Shown in pieces: positions 1 through 8,824 of a stretch of DNA of 64,000 nt. Below the pieces are notes generated by a model, which ran no database searches, was not told the DNA's origin, and saw only the letters and a list, made by a program, of their open reading frames with translations. The stretch comes from Halobacterium sp. R2-5. Lineage in GTDB: Archaea > Halobacteriota > Halobacteria > Halobacteriales > Halobacteriaceae. Location: positions 806,001-870,000 of the forward strand of contig NZ_JAANTH010000002.1 of NCBI RefSeq assembly GCF_011734195.1, in the 5' to 3' direction. The translations under genes were made by a program, and so were the position numbers. Position 1 is the stretch's first letter; every line of letters starts with the position of its first letter.

Positions 1-987
1 GACCGCGGCCAGTTCCCCTTCGACGAGCCGAGCGTGCGCGTCCGCGGCGCGAGCTCGACGAACGCCCGCACGGTCGACGCGCCCGCGGACGGCGACGCGG
101 CCATCGACTGCCGGGTGAGCGTCGCCGACGTGCCGCTGCGCCGACAGACGACCGCGCACGCTGGAACGTTGCCGACGGACTCCGGCGGCCCCGGCATCGA
201 GTTCCACTCGACCCGCGAGTACCAGCCTGGCGACCCCGCGAGCCGCATCAACTGGCGGCGCTACGCGAAGACCGGCGAGCTCTCCACGGTGAACTACCGC
301 GAGCGACGCGCCGCCGCGGTCGTGCTCGCCGTGGACGCCCGCGAGGTCGCCCGCGCGACCGCGCACTCCGCCACGCCGTCGGGCGCGTCGCTGTCCGCGT
401 ACGCCGCCGCGCGCGCCGTCGAGCCGCTGGAAACCGCCGGCCACCGCGTCGGTCTCGCGGTGTTCGGCATCGACGACCCCGTCACCGGCGGTGCGGACCC
501 CGCGTGGGTGCCGCCCGGCACGGGCGACGCCCACCACGCCCGCGTCGCGACGGTCCTCGACGCCGCGGTCGAGCAGCGGGGCTGCGAGGGAGGCGGTGAA
601 TCCGACGTGGAGTCGACGGCGGCGTCCGCTGCGCCGGAGGCCGCGGCCGACGGCGGGAAGTCGCTGGACGGCGAAGACGGCCGAATCGAACGATTCGCGA
701 GGCGCGTCCCGCCGGGTACACAGGTCGTCGTCTGCTCGCCCGCGCTCGACGACTTCCCGGTGGCGCTCGCGCGCCGACTCGCTGCCGACGGCCACCGCCT
801 CACGGCGGTCAGCCCGGACGTCACGGCGACGGACACGCCCGGCCGGACGCTCGCCGCGGCCGACCGCGCGCTCGCGCTCGCGGACCTCCGAGCGGCCGGG
901 ACACGGGTCGTGGACTGGACGCCGGAGGAACCGCTCGCGAGCGCCGTCGCCCGCGCGACCACCACGGTTCGGGAGGGGCAGCGATGA
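1..987 (+). CDS. DUF58 domain protein (5' end outside window)
   Basis: The reading frame is open from base 1, so the true start lies upstream; the GTG at 34 is only an internal candidate. The middle holds the DUF58 signature: a GxEFHSTREYQPGD stretch followed by INWRRYAKTGEL. This region precedes a von Willebrand A-like fold in the family. DUF58 proteins usually act with MoxR-type AAA ATPases in envelope or metal-cofactor assembly, and a MoxR gene lies at 3363-4313 on the other strand. The stop overlaps the next gene's ATG by 4 bases (ATGA), so the two are translationally coupled. The exact role is unknown. Confidence 0.85.
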   Translation, partial: DRGQFPFDEPSVRVRGASSTNARTVDAPADGDAAIDCRVSVADVPLRRQTTAHAGTLPTDSGGPGIEFHSTREYQPGDPASRINWRRYAKTGELSTVNYRERRAAAVVLAVDAREVARATAHSATPSGASLSAYAAARAVEPLETAGHRVGLAVFGIDDPVTGGADPAWVPPGTGDAHHARVATVLDAAVEQRGCEGGGESDVESTAASAAPEAAADGGKSLDGEDGRIERFARRVPPGTQVVVCSPALDDFPVALARRLAADGHRLTAVSPDVTATDTPGRTLAAADRALALADLRAAGTRVVDWTPEEPLASAVARATTTVREGQR

Positions 988-2498
988 GCGCCGCGACCGT
1001 CCGCCGGCCGACGCTCGTCGCGGGGCTCGCGATGGTCGCGGTTGTCGCGTTCGCGGTCAACGACGCGCGGGCGTCCTACGGCTCGCTGGCGTTCCTGGCG
1101 GCCGCCGGCGGCGGCGTGCTCGCGGTCGCGACCGGGCTGGCGTCCCGCGAGGAGCCGATAGCGGTGTTCGCGGCGTCCGTGCTCGCGCCCGCCGGCGGCG
1201 TCGCCGTCCTCGCCGCGGCCGGGCTCTCTGCCGCGGACTTCCCGCTGCTCGCGGACGTCCTCGACCCGGCCGTCGTCGTCGCCATCGCGGCCGCGGGGTT
1301 CGGCGCGACCGCGGCGTTCACGGGCGGGGTCGGCGGCGGTGCGATCGGCCGCGCGTTCTCCGTGGTGGTCGTGACGACCGTGCTCCCGTTCCTCGGCGCC
1401 GTCGTCGCCATCGTCGGACGCGTCCGGAGCGACGCGGGTATCCTCGGCGAACTCGGGGACGTCGCGGGCGCGCTCGTAGGCCTGGCCACCACGCCGACCG
1501 GCAGCGACGTCGACGTAGTCGTCTTCTTCGTGCTGGTCGCGGCGACGGCGCGCGCGCTCGCCGCAGGGGTCGAGGCCGCGCCGGTCGTCGAACTCGCACC
1601 GCGAGACGAGCGCGCGGCGGTGTCGCGGGCGACCCGGTACGCTGTCGTCGTCTGTCTGTCCGTCTGGCGGCTGTTCGCCCTGAGCTGGGCGGTCGTGTTC
1701 GTCGCGTACGCCGCCGGCATCGCGGACCGCGTCCTCTCGGGTGTTCCCGACGGCCTCGTCTCGCTGGTCGGGGCCGTCGCGTCGTCGGGCGCGGTGCGCA
1801 CGCTGCTGCTCGCCGCAATCGCCGTCTCCGTGCTCGTCGTCTCCGTGCTGTGGCTCGCACGGCTCGCGACCGGGGACCACCGCGAGAGCCTTCGCCGGGT
1901 CGCGCCGGCCGTCGGCGGCGGCGTGCTCGCCGTCGTCGTGGGCGTCGTGTTCGCGGAGCGCGTCGTCGCGGAAGCGCGGGCCGCGCTCCCTGAACAGGCG
2001 CATTCGAGCTTCGACGGGGTCGTCGCGACGTTCGGCGAGCCAGCGCTCGCGCTCGCGGGCCTGCTCGCACCGCTCGCGGCGCTGTCGGCGCTCTTGCTGG
2101 CGTTCGCAGGCCTCGGCTGGGTTCGCGCGATCCCCCAGCGCAGCGCGCCAGCCGCGGTCGCCGCCGGCGCGCTCGTGGTCGCTGCGGCCGCGGCCGGGAT
2201 GCAGGACGCCCCCCGGGAGTTCGTGTTCGCGCTCGTCGCCGCGGGGATGGTGGCGTGGGACGTCGGCGAGTACGGCGTCGGCCTCGCCGCGGAGCTCGAC
2301 CGTCGCGCGCCCACCGTTCGGGCGGAAGTCGTCCACGTCGGCGCCGCCGTCGCCGTCGGCGTGGTCGCGTACTACGCCGCGATGCTCGTCGACGGGGTGG
2401 CGGCGGGGATGCGCGTGGCGAACGTCGGCGTCGCGCTCGTCGCACTCGTCGCCGCCGGCGTCGGCCTCGCGGCGCTCGTGGGCGCGCTCGCCGAGTGA
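984..2498 (+). CDS. Large multi-spanning membrane protein, haloarchaeal DUF58 partner
   Basis: This 504-residue protein is almost entirely hydrophobic, with roughly a dozen predicted membrane segments rich in Ala, Val, Leu and Gly. I see no catalytic motif. It starts on an ATG overlapping the DUF58 stop, so it is in the same operon. In haloarchaea, membrane proteins of this size commonly sit beside DUF58 and MoxR genes (DUF7519-like), and I infer that it anchors that chaperone-like module in the membrane. The last residues before the stop are still hydrophobic. Function unknown. Confidence 0.7.
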   Translation: MSAATVRRPTLVAGLAMVAVVAFAVNDARASYGSLAFLAAAGGGVLAVATGLASREEPIAVFAASVLAPAGGVAVLAAAGLSAADFPLLADVLDPAVVVAIAAAGFGATAAFTGGVGGGAIGRAFSVVVVTTVLPFLGAVVAIVGRVRSDAGILGELGDVAGALVGLATTPTGSDVDVVVFFVLVAATARALAAGVEAAPVVELAPRDERAAVSRATRYAVVVCLSVWRLFALSWAVVFVAYAAGIADRVLSGVPDGLVSLVGAVASSGAVRTLLLAAIAVSVLVVSVLWLARLATGDHRESLRRVAPAVGGGVLAVVVGVVFAERVVAEARAALPEQAHSSFDGVVATFGEPALALAGLLAPLAALSALLLAFAGLGWVRAIPQRSAPAAVAAGALVVAAAAAGMQDAPREFVFALVAAGMVAWDVGEYGVGLAAELDRRAPTVRAEVVHVGAAVAVGVVAYYAAMLVDGVAAGMRVANVGVALVALVAAGVGLAALVGALAE

Positions 2499-2635
2499 GC
2501 GCGCCGCCGGCAGTGTCGGCCGACAGGTGAACACGGCAGGCACGGAACTGGTAACTACCGCGCACGCAAGCGACGTGACGGCAGAGGCTTCCACGGAATA
2601 GACAGTTAACCGGGCGGCCGGCGGACGTTCCACCG

Positions 2636-3088
2636 ATGCCCGACACAGACTCCAAGCCCCCGCTGCTCAGCCGCCTGCTGTTCGCGAGCGGGCTCGTGAC
2701 CCTCGCGCTGCGCAACCTCAACGACCTCGAAGGGCGGATCGCGTACGCGGACGCCAAGGGCGTCCCGTTCGCGGAGCGGCTCGTCCCGGCGGCGAGCGGC
2801 CTCCTCCTCGGCGGCAGCCTCGGCATCGGTCTCTGGAAGCTCCCGCGCCTCGCCGCGGGCAGCGTGGCCGCGTTCCTCGTCGGCGTCACGCCGCTGATGC
2901 ACGACTTCTGGGCGGCCGACGAGGAGTCCCGCGACGAGGAGGTCACGTCGTTCCTCCAGAACGTCACGCTGCTCGGCGCCGCCGTCGCGTTCTACAACCG
3001 CGCGAGCGGCGGCGAACGGGAAGTTATCACGATCGAGACGGGGGCCGAAGCGGACAGTTCGGGTCGCAAACTGGCGGACCTCCTGTAG
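2636..3088 (+). CDS. DoxX-like small membrane protein
   Basis: A 150-residue protein with about four hydrophobic segments. Its central portion, residues 40-95, has the DoxX-like pattern of a Val-Pro-Ala-Ala-Ser-Gly segment, Gly-rich helix and a conserved MHDFW motif near residue 88. DoxX-type proteins are quinone- or thiol-linked membrane proteins of poorly defined function. It stands alone, 137 bases after the preceding operon, and reads towards the glutaredoxin gene 31 bases further on. A redox link with that glutaredoxin is possible but is only inference from position. Confidence 0.65.
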   Translation: MPDTDSKPPLLSRLLFASGLVTLALRNLNDLEGRIAYADAKGVPFAERLVPAASGLLLGGSLGIGLWKLPRLAAGSVAAFLVGVTPLMHDFWAADEESRDEEVTSFLQNVTLLGAAVAFYNRASGGEREVITIETGAEADSSGRKLADLL

Positions 3089-3119
3089 CTATAACAGCGC
3101 CCCCGCCCATCTCTGGCGT

Positions 3120-3362
3120 ATGCGAACATTGTACGTCCAGCCGTTCTGCCCGTACTGCCGGAAAGTGAAGCGTGCACTGGACGACCTCGGCCTCGACTAC
3201 GAGACCGAGCGCGTCTCCTTCTTCAAGTTCCGGCGGGACGAAGTTCGAGAAATCAGCGGCCAGTCCCAGGTGCCCGTGATCGTCGATCCCGAGAACGCCG
3301 TCGACGGCATGAACGAGAGCGGTGATATCGTCGACTACCTCTACGAGACGTACGGGGAGTGA
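3120..3362 (+). CDS. Glutaredoxin-like thiol protein
   Basis: An 80-residue thioredoxin-fold protein with a CPYC redox motif at residues 10-13 and a conserved cis-Pro segment (SQVPVIVD) near residue 50, followed by a Gly/Ser anion-binding turn (NESGDI). This is the layout of glutaredoxins and of glutathione S-transferase N-terminal domains. Haloarchaea use gamma-glutamylcysteine instead of glutathione, and the gene for making it (gshA) is at 34771. A TATA-like CTATAAC about 30 bases upstream of the ATG suggests a leaderless transcript. The stop directly abuts the stop side of the converging MoxR gene. Confidence 0.85.
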   Translation: MRTLYVQPFCPYCRKVKRALDDLGLDYETERVSFFKFRRDEVREISGQSQVPVIVDPENAVDGMNESGDIVDYLYETYGE

Positions 3363-4313
3363 CTACGAGACGGCGGGGACTTCGACCGTGTCGAGGACGT
3401 CCCGCACGACGTCCTCGGGGGCGACACTTTCGACGGTCGCCTGCCCGGTGAGCACGAGGCGGTGGACGAGCACGGGGCGGGCGACCCGCTTGACGTCCTC
3501 CGGCGTGACGTAGTCCCGGCCCTGGATGACGGCGCGGGAGCGCGCCACCTCGAAGAGCCGCTGGGTGCCACGCGGGCTGACGCCGACCTCGACGCGGTCG
3601 TCCTCGCGGGTGGCGCGGCCGACGTCGACGACGTAGTCGCGGACGCCGTCGCTGACCGAGACGGTTTCGGGGACGCCCTGCAGGTCGGCGAGCGCGTCGT
3701 CCGGGACGACCTGCGAGACGCCGGGCGTCGTGGTCTCGCGGTCGGCGCGGCGGTCGATGAGTTCGCGCTCGCCGGCGCGGTCCGGGTAGCCGATGGCGGC
3801 CTTCACGGCGAAGCGGTCGCGCTGGGCCTCCGGCAGCCGGAACGTCCCCTCCTGTTCGACGGGGTTCTGGGTCGCGATGACGAAAAAGGGCTCGGGGAGC
3901 TGGTGGGTCTCGCCGTCCACGCTCACCTGGCCTTCCTCCATCGCTTCGAGGAGGGCGGCCTGCGTCTTCGGCGGCGCGCGGTTGATCTCGTCCGCGAGCA
4001 CCACGTTCGCGAACACGGGGCCGGGGTTGAACTCGAAGGATTCGGTGCGGGCGTCGTAGACGTGCGAGCCGGTGATGTCGGAGGGGAGGAGGTCGGGCGT
4101 GAACTGGACGCGCGTGAACCCGAGGCCGAGCGCGTCCGCGAGGCTGCGCGCGGTCAGCGTCTTCCCCGTGCCGGGGACGTCCTCCAGGAGGACGTGGCCG
4201 CGGGCGAGCGCCCCCGCGAGGACCGTTTCGAGGAACTCGCGGTCCGTGACGACCGCCTCGCTGACCGCGTCTATCACGTCGGTGCACGTCCGGGCGGCGG
4301 TGTCGACGTCCAT
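3363..4313 (-). CDS. MoxR-family AAA+ ATPase
   Basis: A 316-residue single-domain AAA+ ATPase. Walker A is at residues 44-52 (EDVPGTGKT), Walker B at 106-111 (LADEIN), sensor 1 near 145 (ATQNPVEQEGT, a MoxR hallmark) and an arginine-finger region (RLPEAQRDRF) just after. The C-terminal third is the lid domain with SPRGTQRL. MoxR ATPases act as chaperones that mature partner proteins together with DUF58/VWA proteins, so the DUF58 gene at 1-987 is the likely partner. It runs convergently with the glutaredoxin gene and divergently from the sulfatase gene. Confidence 0.93.
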   Translation of the reverse strand: MDVDTAARTCTDVIDAVSEAVVTDREFLETVLAGALARGHVLLEDVPGTGKTLTARSLADALGLGFTRVQFTPDLLPSDITGSHVYDARTESFEFNPGPVFANVVLADEINRAPPKTQAALLEAMEEGQVSVDGETHQLPEPFFVIATQNPVEQEGTFRLPEAQRDRFAVKAAIGYPDRAGERELIDRRADRETTTPGVSQVVPDDALADLQGVPETVSVSDGVRDYVVDVGRATREDDRVEVGVSPRGTQRLFEVARSRAVIQGRDYVTPEDVKRVARPVLVHRLVLTGQATVESVAPEDVVRDVLDTVEVPAVS

Positions 4314-4521
4314 TCAAGAGTGGCGTCGCTGGCGCCGTCCTTGTAGTTGTCGTCTGGTTCCGGTGAGGGCTGCCGCTACGCACCGGGCAGTTAATACTCC
4401 GCCAGCCCGTCGAATGGGACGAACGAGCGAAACGCCTACACCGTTCCCGCCGAGAGGGGCAGGCATTGGTGGCGCTCGCGGCGGCCGCCGTCGCGAGCAG
4501 GCGAACGGGGGCACCTACAGC

Positions 4522-5952
4522 ATGGAATCTGACACAGACATCTCGAACGTCGTACTCGTGACCGTCGACTCGCTCCGGGCCGACGCCATCGGCGCGTACG
4601 ACGCACAGCGACACACGCCGGTGATGGACCGCATCGCCGAACGAGGCACTGTTTTCGAGCGCGCGTTCGCGAACGGCAACTGGACGCCGTTCTCGTTCCC
4701 GTCGATGCTCTCCTCCCGGCCGGTGTTCTCCGACTCCGACGAGGTCGGCATCAGCGAGTCGCCGACGCTGGCCTCGGCGCTCTCCGAGGCGGGCGTCGCC
4801 ACGGGCGGGTTCAACGCAGCGAACGGCTTCCTGACCTCCCACTGGGGCTACGACGAGGGGTTCGACGAGTTCGAGCCGTTCGTCGCGAGCGTCGGGTCGA
4901 GCATCTACAGCCGCTATCTGGCCACGCACCCGACGGTGGAGGCGTGGCTGCAGCTCGCGACGTCGCCGCTGCGCCGCGCGGGGTCGTGGCTGCGCGGGGA
5001 TGCCGACGACCGGCCGTTCCTCGACACGTCGCGGATGTTCGACGTCGAACACGCCTCGACGGAGTTCATCGAAGACGCCGACGAGCCGTTCTTCCTCTGG
5101 GTGCACTACATGGACGCGCACACGCCGTACGTTCCCGCGCCGCGGTACATCCGCGAAGTGTCCTCGAACGTGCTCGGCACGCACCGGATGCTGCTCGCGC
5201 ACACCCGCACGGGCCTCGGCTGGGAGGTCGGCGACCGCACGCTCGCGGACCTCCGCACGCTCTACCAGGCCGCGGTCCGGCAGGTCGACGCGAGCGTCGG
5301 CCGGCTGCTCGACACCCTCGACGAGGAGGGCGTCGCCGACGAGACCGCGGTCGTGCTCGCGGGCGACCACGGCGAGGAGTTCCAAGATCACGGCCACCTC
5401 GCGCACTACCCGAAGCTCTACGACGAGCTGATTCGCGTGCCGTTCGTCGTCGACGTCCCGGGCGCCGAATCGCGGCGCGTCGAACAGCAGGTCGCGCTCG
5501 ACTCGATCCCGCCGACCGTCACCGACCTCATGGGCGTCGACGCCGACGCGGACTGGCGGGGCGACTCGCTCGCGCCCACAGTCCTCGACGGCGAGGAGCC
5601 CGACGACGAGCCCGTCGTGTCGGTGACCGTGCGCGGCGAGTCGGTGACCGCCCAGCCCATCCCGCGCTCGCTGGACGACGGCGACCTGCTCGTCAGCGTC
5701 CGCGACCGGGACTGGACGTACGTCGAGAACGTCGACACCGGCGCGACCGAGCTCTACCACCGGCCCTCGGACCCCGGCCAGCAGGACGACCGCTCCGACG
5801 ACCCCACCCCCGAGGAGCAGGCCCTCGTCGACCGGTTCGCGCCGCTCGTCGACGAGCACGCCAGCGCCATCCGCGACCGCAACGGGGCGACGACCGAACG
5901 CGACGTCGACGAGGACCTCGGCGCGCGACTCGAAGCCCTCGGCTACAAGTGA
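4522..5952 (+). CDS. Sulfatase / alkaline-phosphatase superfamily hydrolase
   Basis: About 476 residues. The N-terminus carries the superfamily metal site VTVDSLRADAIG at residues 12-23, then SFPSMLSS near 58, which puts Ser where sulfatases have formylglycine (Cys/Ser-x-Pro-x-Arg) but lacks the usual downstream Arg. WVHYMDAHTPY (around 194) and LAGDHGEEFQDHGH (around 285) are further metal ligands. No signal peptide is visible, so it may be cytoplasmic. The ATG at 4522 puts the metal site close to the N-terminus as usual; the longer upstream reading is antisense to moxR. Its stop overlaps the next start by one base. Substrate unknown: sulfated or phosphorylated glycan or lipid are options. 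Confidence 0.85.
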   Translation: MESDTDISNVVLVTVDSLRADAIGAYDAQRHTPVMDRIAERGTVFERAFANGNWTPFSFPSMLSSRPVFSDSDEVGISESPTLASALSEAGVATGGFNAANGFLTSHWGYDEGFDEFEPFVASVGSSIYSRYLATHPTVEAWLQLATSPLRRAGSWLRGDADDRPFLDTSRMFDVEHASTEFIEDADEPFFLWVHYMDAHTPYVPAPRYIREVSSNVLGTHRMLLAHTRTGLGWEVGDRTLADLRTLYQAAVRQVDASVGRLLDTLDEEGVADETAVVLAGDHGEEFQDHGHLAHYPKLYDELIRVPFVVDVPGAESRRVEQQVALDSIPPTVTDLMGVDADADWRGDSLAPTVLDGEEPDDEPVVSVTVRGESVTAQPIPRSLDDGDLLVSVRDRDWTYVENVDTGATELYHRPSDPGQQDDRSDDPTPEEQALVDRFAPLVDEHASAIRDRNGATTERDVDEDLGARLEALGYK

Positions 5953-6383
5953 TGGTCCGCCGCTACCTGCGAGCGCTCGTCGAGGGACCGTTCGCGATAC
6001 AGCTGCGGCGCTTCGCCGCCGTCGGCGCGTTCACCGCGGGCATCCAGATGGTGCTGCTGTGGCTGTTCGTCGACATCGGGCGCGTGAACTACCTCATCGG
6101 CGCCGTCATCGCCATCGAGATCACCATCGTGCTGTCGTACGTGCTGAACAACGCGTGGACGTTCCAGCAGTACCGGAACACGGGCACCGTCGACTACTTC
6201 GTCGGGCTCGTGAAGACGAACCTCATCCGCGGGTCGGCGATTCCGCTGCAGGTCGGCGTGCTGTTCGCGCTCGTGGAGTGGCGCGCGCTCCCGTACCTGT
6301 TCGCGAACGCGTTCGCCATCCTCGTCAGCGGGCTCTACCGGTACGTCCTCGACGCGAAGTGGACGTGGGGGCAGAAAGCGTGA
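5952..6383 (+). CDS. GtrA-like membrane protein
   Basis: A 143-residue protein with four hydrophobic segments and the GtrA signature: an N-terminal LRRFAAVGAF block at about residue 18 and the conserved LNNAWTFQ motif near residue 63. GtrA-like proteins are thought to help move polyprenyl-linked sugars across the membrane. It starts within the stop codon of the sulfatase gene and ends in an overlap with the next membrane gene, so the three are almost certainly one transcript. I infer a role in surface glycan or glycolipid metabolism. Confidence 0.85.
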   Translation: MVRRYLRALVEGPFAIQLRRFAAVGAFTAGIQMVLLWLFVDIGRVNYLIGAVIAIEITIVLSYVLNNAWTFQQYRNTGTVDYFVGLVKTNLIRGSAIPLQVGVLFALVEWRALPYLFANAFAILVSGLYRYVLDAKWTWGQKA

Positions 6384-6925
6384 ACGCCGCGACGCTGCTC
6401 GGCGTGCCGCTCGCGGTGCTGTCCGTGGAGGCGGTCGTGGAGTCCGCGACCGGCTGGCCCGGGATGGGCGTCGTCTTCGGGTACTCGTTCCTCATCGCGT
6501 TCGCGCTCCCGGGGCCGAGCGAGGTCGTGCTCGCCGCCCCGATCGACATCGGGCTCTCCTCGACCGGGAACCTCGCGAGCATCATGCTCGTGAGCGCCGC
6601 CGGGAAGGCCGCGGGCAGCGTGTTCGCGTTCCACATCGGCCAGGAAGTCAAGAGCTCGGGGCCGGTCGTCCGGTGGCTGCGGCGCTCGCGCTGGAACGTC
6701 CTGGAGTGGTCGGAGAACCGCTCCGTCGAACTCGCGAAGCGGTTCGGCCACGCCGGCCTCGCGGTCGCGCTGTCGGTGCCGTTCTTCCCGGACACCATCT
6801 CCATTTACGCGTTCGCCGTCCTCGAAGAGGACTACCCGCGGTTCGCGCTCGCGACGTTCGTCGGTAGCCTCGGCCGCCTGGTCGTCACGATCGGCGTGTT
6901 CAGCGGCCTCGCCGCCGTGTTCTAG
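6380..6925 (+). CDS. VTT / SNARE-associated (DedA-like, YqaA-type) membrane protein
   Basis: A 181-residue protein starting with GTG that overlaps the GtrA stop by 4 bases. The pattern fits the VTT (DedA/SNARE-associated) fold: a reentrant-type ALPGPSEVVL segment at about 40, a basic amphipathic middle region, and a second reentrant-like VPFFPDTISIYAFAV followed by FVGSLGR near the C-terminus. Some DedA proteins flip polyprenyl phosphate across the membrane. Next to a GtrA protein, a lipid-carrier recycling role is attractive, but that is inference. The distance from classic DedA motifs makes the family call moderate. Confidence 0.65.
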   Translation: MNAATLLGVPLAVLSVEAVVESATGWPGMGVVFGYSFLIAFALPGPSEVVLAAPIDIGLSSTGNLASIMLVSAAGKAAGSVFAFHIGQEVKSSGPVVRWLRRSRWNVLEWSENRSVELAKRFGHAGLAVALSVPFFPDTISIYAFAVLEEDYPRFALATFVGSLGRLVVTIGVFSGLAAVF

Positions 6926-7046
6926 CAGGCGTCGCTGCGGAGTTCTCCGTGCAGTTCGGCTTCTGCGATCGGGCCTGTGGCCACCGGACTCCCCGAATCG
7001 GGTAGCTCCCTGAAAGCACTTTACAGAGCCGCCGATACCAATTCGT

Positions 7047-7604
7047 ATGAAACGGCGGGCAGTACTCGCGGCGGTCACGTCCGTCGCCGGAATCGCGGCC
7101 TCCGCTGGGTGTCTCGGCACGGACAGTACCCCCGGGACTGGGGCGGGGACCACTCCGGCAGCGACGGAGACCACAGACGCGTCGCGAACGACGTCGATAC
7201 GCACGACGGACCGTCTGCCCGAGGACTGCCGGCCGCTGCCGGACATCGACGGGCTGCCCGCTCGCCCGGAGCCTCTCTCGGAGGACAGCGCCAGGACGTA
7301 CGCGAGGGAGTTCGAACAGGCGTACGCGGCCGCCACTATCGACGAGGACGAGGAGCTGGCGTCACTCGTCGTCGAGCGCGTCTCCAGCGAGTCGGGGTAC
7401 TACGCGGTCGAGCTACTCGGCGAGACGGAATCGACGACACAACCGACGACCGATGGGGCGACGCAGACGGAGCGGCCCGTGGACGCACGCGAGTACAGGG
7501 TGCAGTATCTGGTTTCGGAGCGTCGCCTGGTCCGTGAACGCCGCGGGATTGCCGGCGGGACGGTCATCTCGCAGCGCTGTTGGACGACAGGAGACTCCGC
7601 ATAG
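7047..7604 (+). CDS. Secreted lipoprotein of unknown function
   Basis: A 185-residue protein beginning with Met-Lys-Arg-Arg, a hydrophobic run and a lipobox-type Ser-Ala-Gly-Cys near residue 22. This is a typical haloarchaeal Tat-dependent lipoprotein signal. The mature part opens with a long Thr/Gly/Pro-rich linker (residues 25-55) of the kind that spaces lipoproteins from the membrane. The folded remainder, about 120 residues with two Cys (around 61 and 180), matches no family I recognise. It is monocistronic, and a low-GC stretch about 30 bases before the ATG (ACCAATTCGT) may hold its promoter. Confidence 0.8.
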   Translation: MKRRAVLAAVTSVAGIAASAGCLGTDSTPGTGAGTTPAATETTDASRTTSIRTTDRLPEDCRPLPDIDGLPARPEPLSEDSARTYAREFEQAYAAATIDEDEELASLVVERVSSESGYYAVELLGETESTTQPTTDGATQTERPVDAREYRVQYLVSERRLVRERRGIAGGTVISQRCWTTGDSA

Positions 7605-7616
7605 CCCCGCTAATTC

Positions 7617-8039
7617 CTAGAGCCGCTTGCGCATCGCGACGTGCGGGATGCCCGCTTCCTCGAACTCCTCGCCCTCGCGGACGTAGCCGCGGTCGTCGTA
7701 GAAGCCCGCCGCGGGCAGTTGGGCGTGGAGGTAGAGTTCGTCGTAGCGCTCGCTCGCGACGGCTTCGAGTTCGTCCATCAGCGCCGCGCCCCAGCCCTCG
7801 CCGCGGCGGGCGTCGAGGACCGCGACGCGCTCGACTTTCCCCACGCCGTCGTCGTACTCGCGGAGGCGCGCGGCCCCCACGGGCTCGTCGCCGTCGTACG
7901 CGACGAAGTGGGTGGCTTCGTCCTCGTGATCGTCCACTTCGAGGTCTTCGGGGACGCCCTGCTCGTCGACGAACACGGCGTACCTGACGTCGAGGGCGTC
8001 CTCGTAGCGGGCGTCGGTGTCGGCTCGCACGACCGGCAT
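7617..8039 (-). CDS. GNAT acetyltransferase (ElaA/YjcF-like)
   Basis: A 140-residue GNAT protein. The N-terminal RYAVFVDEQGVP (residues 19-30) is characteristic of the ElaA/YjcF branch. The acetyl-CoA binding loop is VAVLDARRGEGWGAAL at about 72-87, the motif A pattern with a V-A-V strand followed by R/G-x-G-x-G/A. It ends with a short strand (VAMRKRL). The acceptor is unknown; relatives act on small metabolites or amines. It runs convergently against the lipoprotein gene and is followed upstream, in the same direction, by the trmB-type gene 32 bases away, so it may be co-transcribed with it. Confidence 0.85.
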   Translation of the reverse strand: MPVVRADTDARYEDALDVRYAVFVDEQGVPEDLEVDDHEDEATHFVAYDGDEPVGAARLREYDDGVGKVERVAVLDARRGEGWGAALMDELEAVASERYDELYLHAQLPAAGFYDDRGYVREGEEFEEAGIPHVAMRKRL

Positions 8040-8071
8040 ACTCGCCGGTGGGGCGGCGAGCCGGAAAACCC

Positions 8072-8824
8072 CTACTGCTCGCCGGCGACGTCCGCGACGA
8101 ACTCCTCGAGCAGCGACGACAGCATCCCCGCGAAGCCGGTCTCGCGGCTCCAGAACGCGGTCTCGGTGCCGTCGTCGCCCGCGACGCTGATCAGCACCGC
8201 GACGTCGTCGACCATCACGACGCGCTCGGCGCCCATGTCCGGCGTCGGCTGGTGGGCGACCGAGACGGCGCGCGCGCCGAGGTCGCGGGCGACCGCGGTG
8301 ACGTCCTCGTTCTCGCTGACGACCGTGACGTCGACGCCCGCCTCCGCCGCGGACGCGAGCGCGTCCCGGAGCGCGGGCTCCATCTGCCCGATCTCGTCGG
8401 TGCCGTAGACGACGTGGTCCTCCGCAGAGCCGACGAGCTGGGCCGCCCGCGAGACCACGTTCGACTGCCCGCGGACCGTCCAGATGGCCTCGCTCTCCTC
8501 GGTCGCCCCGTACTCCTCGCGGACGGACTCGAGGTAGTCGAAGGCCGCGTCGCTCTCCGAGCGGAGCTGCCGGTAGAGCCGCTCGCGGGCCTCCTCGACG
8601 CCGACCGGCCGGTACCGAGTCGGGTTCGACTGCTCGACGTCGACGAGCCCGCGGCCTTCGAGGTCCTCGGCGGCGCCGTACACCTGCGAGCGCGGGACGT
8701 CCGCGATGTCCGCGACCTCGCTGGCGGTGCCCGCGCCGAGCTTCTGGAGCGCGACGAACACCCGGGCCTCGTAGGTGGTGAGCCCGAGGCGCTTGAGCGC
8801 GCTCACGGCGTCGGCGTCGTTCAT
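8072..8824 (-). CDS. TrmB-family transcriptional regulator
   Basis: A 250-residue protein. The N-terminal 65 residues form a TrmB-type winged helix (LGLTTYEARVFVALQ, then ADIADVPRSQVYGA as the recognition helix). The rest is a PLD-like effector domain typical of haloarchaeal TrmB members. The ATG at 8824 overlaps the stop of the RND exporter gene by 4 bases, so both are made from one message with the exporter first. Co-transcription suggests that it senses or regulates the exporter's substrate. A 9-codon upstream extension exists, but the family N-terminus favours the chosen start. Confidence 0.88.
   Translation of the reverse strand: MNDADAVSALKRLGLTTYEARVFVALQKLGAGTASEVADIADVPRSQVYGAAEDLEGRGLVDVEQSNPTRYRPVGVEEARERLYRQLRSESDAAFDYLESVREEYGATEESEAIWTVRGQSNVVSRAAQLVGSAEDHVVYGTDEIGQMEPALRDALASAAEAGVDVTVVSENEDVTAVARDLGARAVSVAHQPTPDMGAERVVMVDDVAVLISVAGDDGTETAFWSRETGFAGMLSSLLEEFVADVAGEQ

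Noticed and set aside
294-2633. Very long minus-strand frame (779 codons) opposite the DUF58 operon
   Set aside because: It is the antisense of two genes with clear domain or membrane pattern; its product is Arg/Asp-rich with no fold, as expected in GC-rich DNA lacking antisense stops.
3253-5859. 868-codon minus-strand frame across moxR and the sulfatase gene
   Set aside because: It runs antisense to the sulfatase and in a wrong frame of moxR; low-complexity Arg/Asp product with no recognisable domain.
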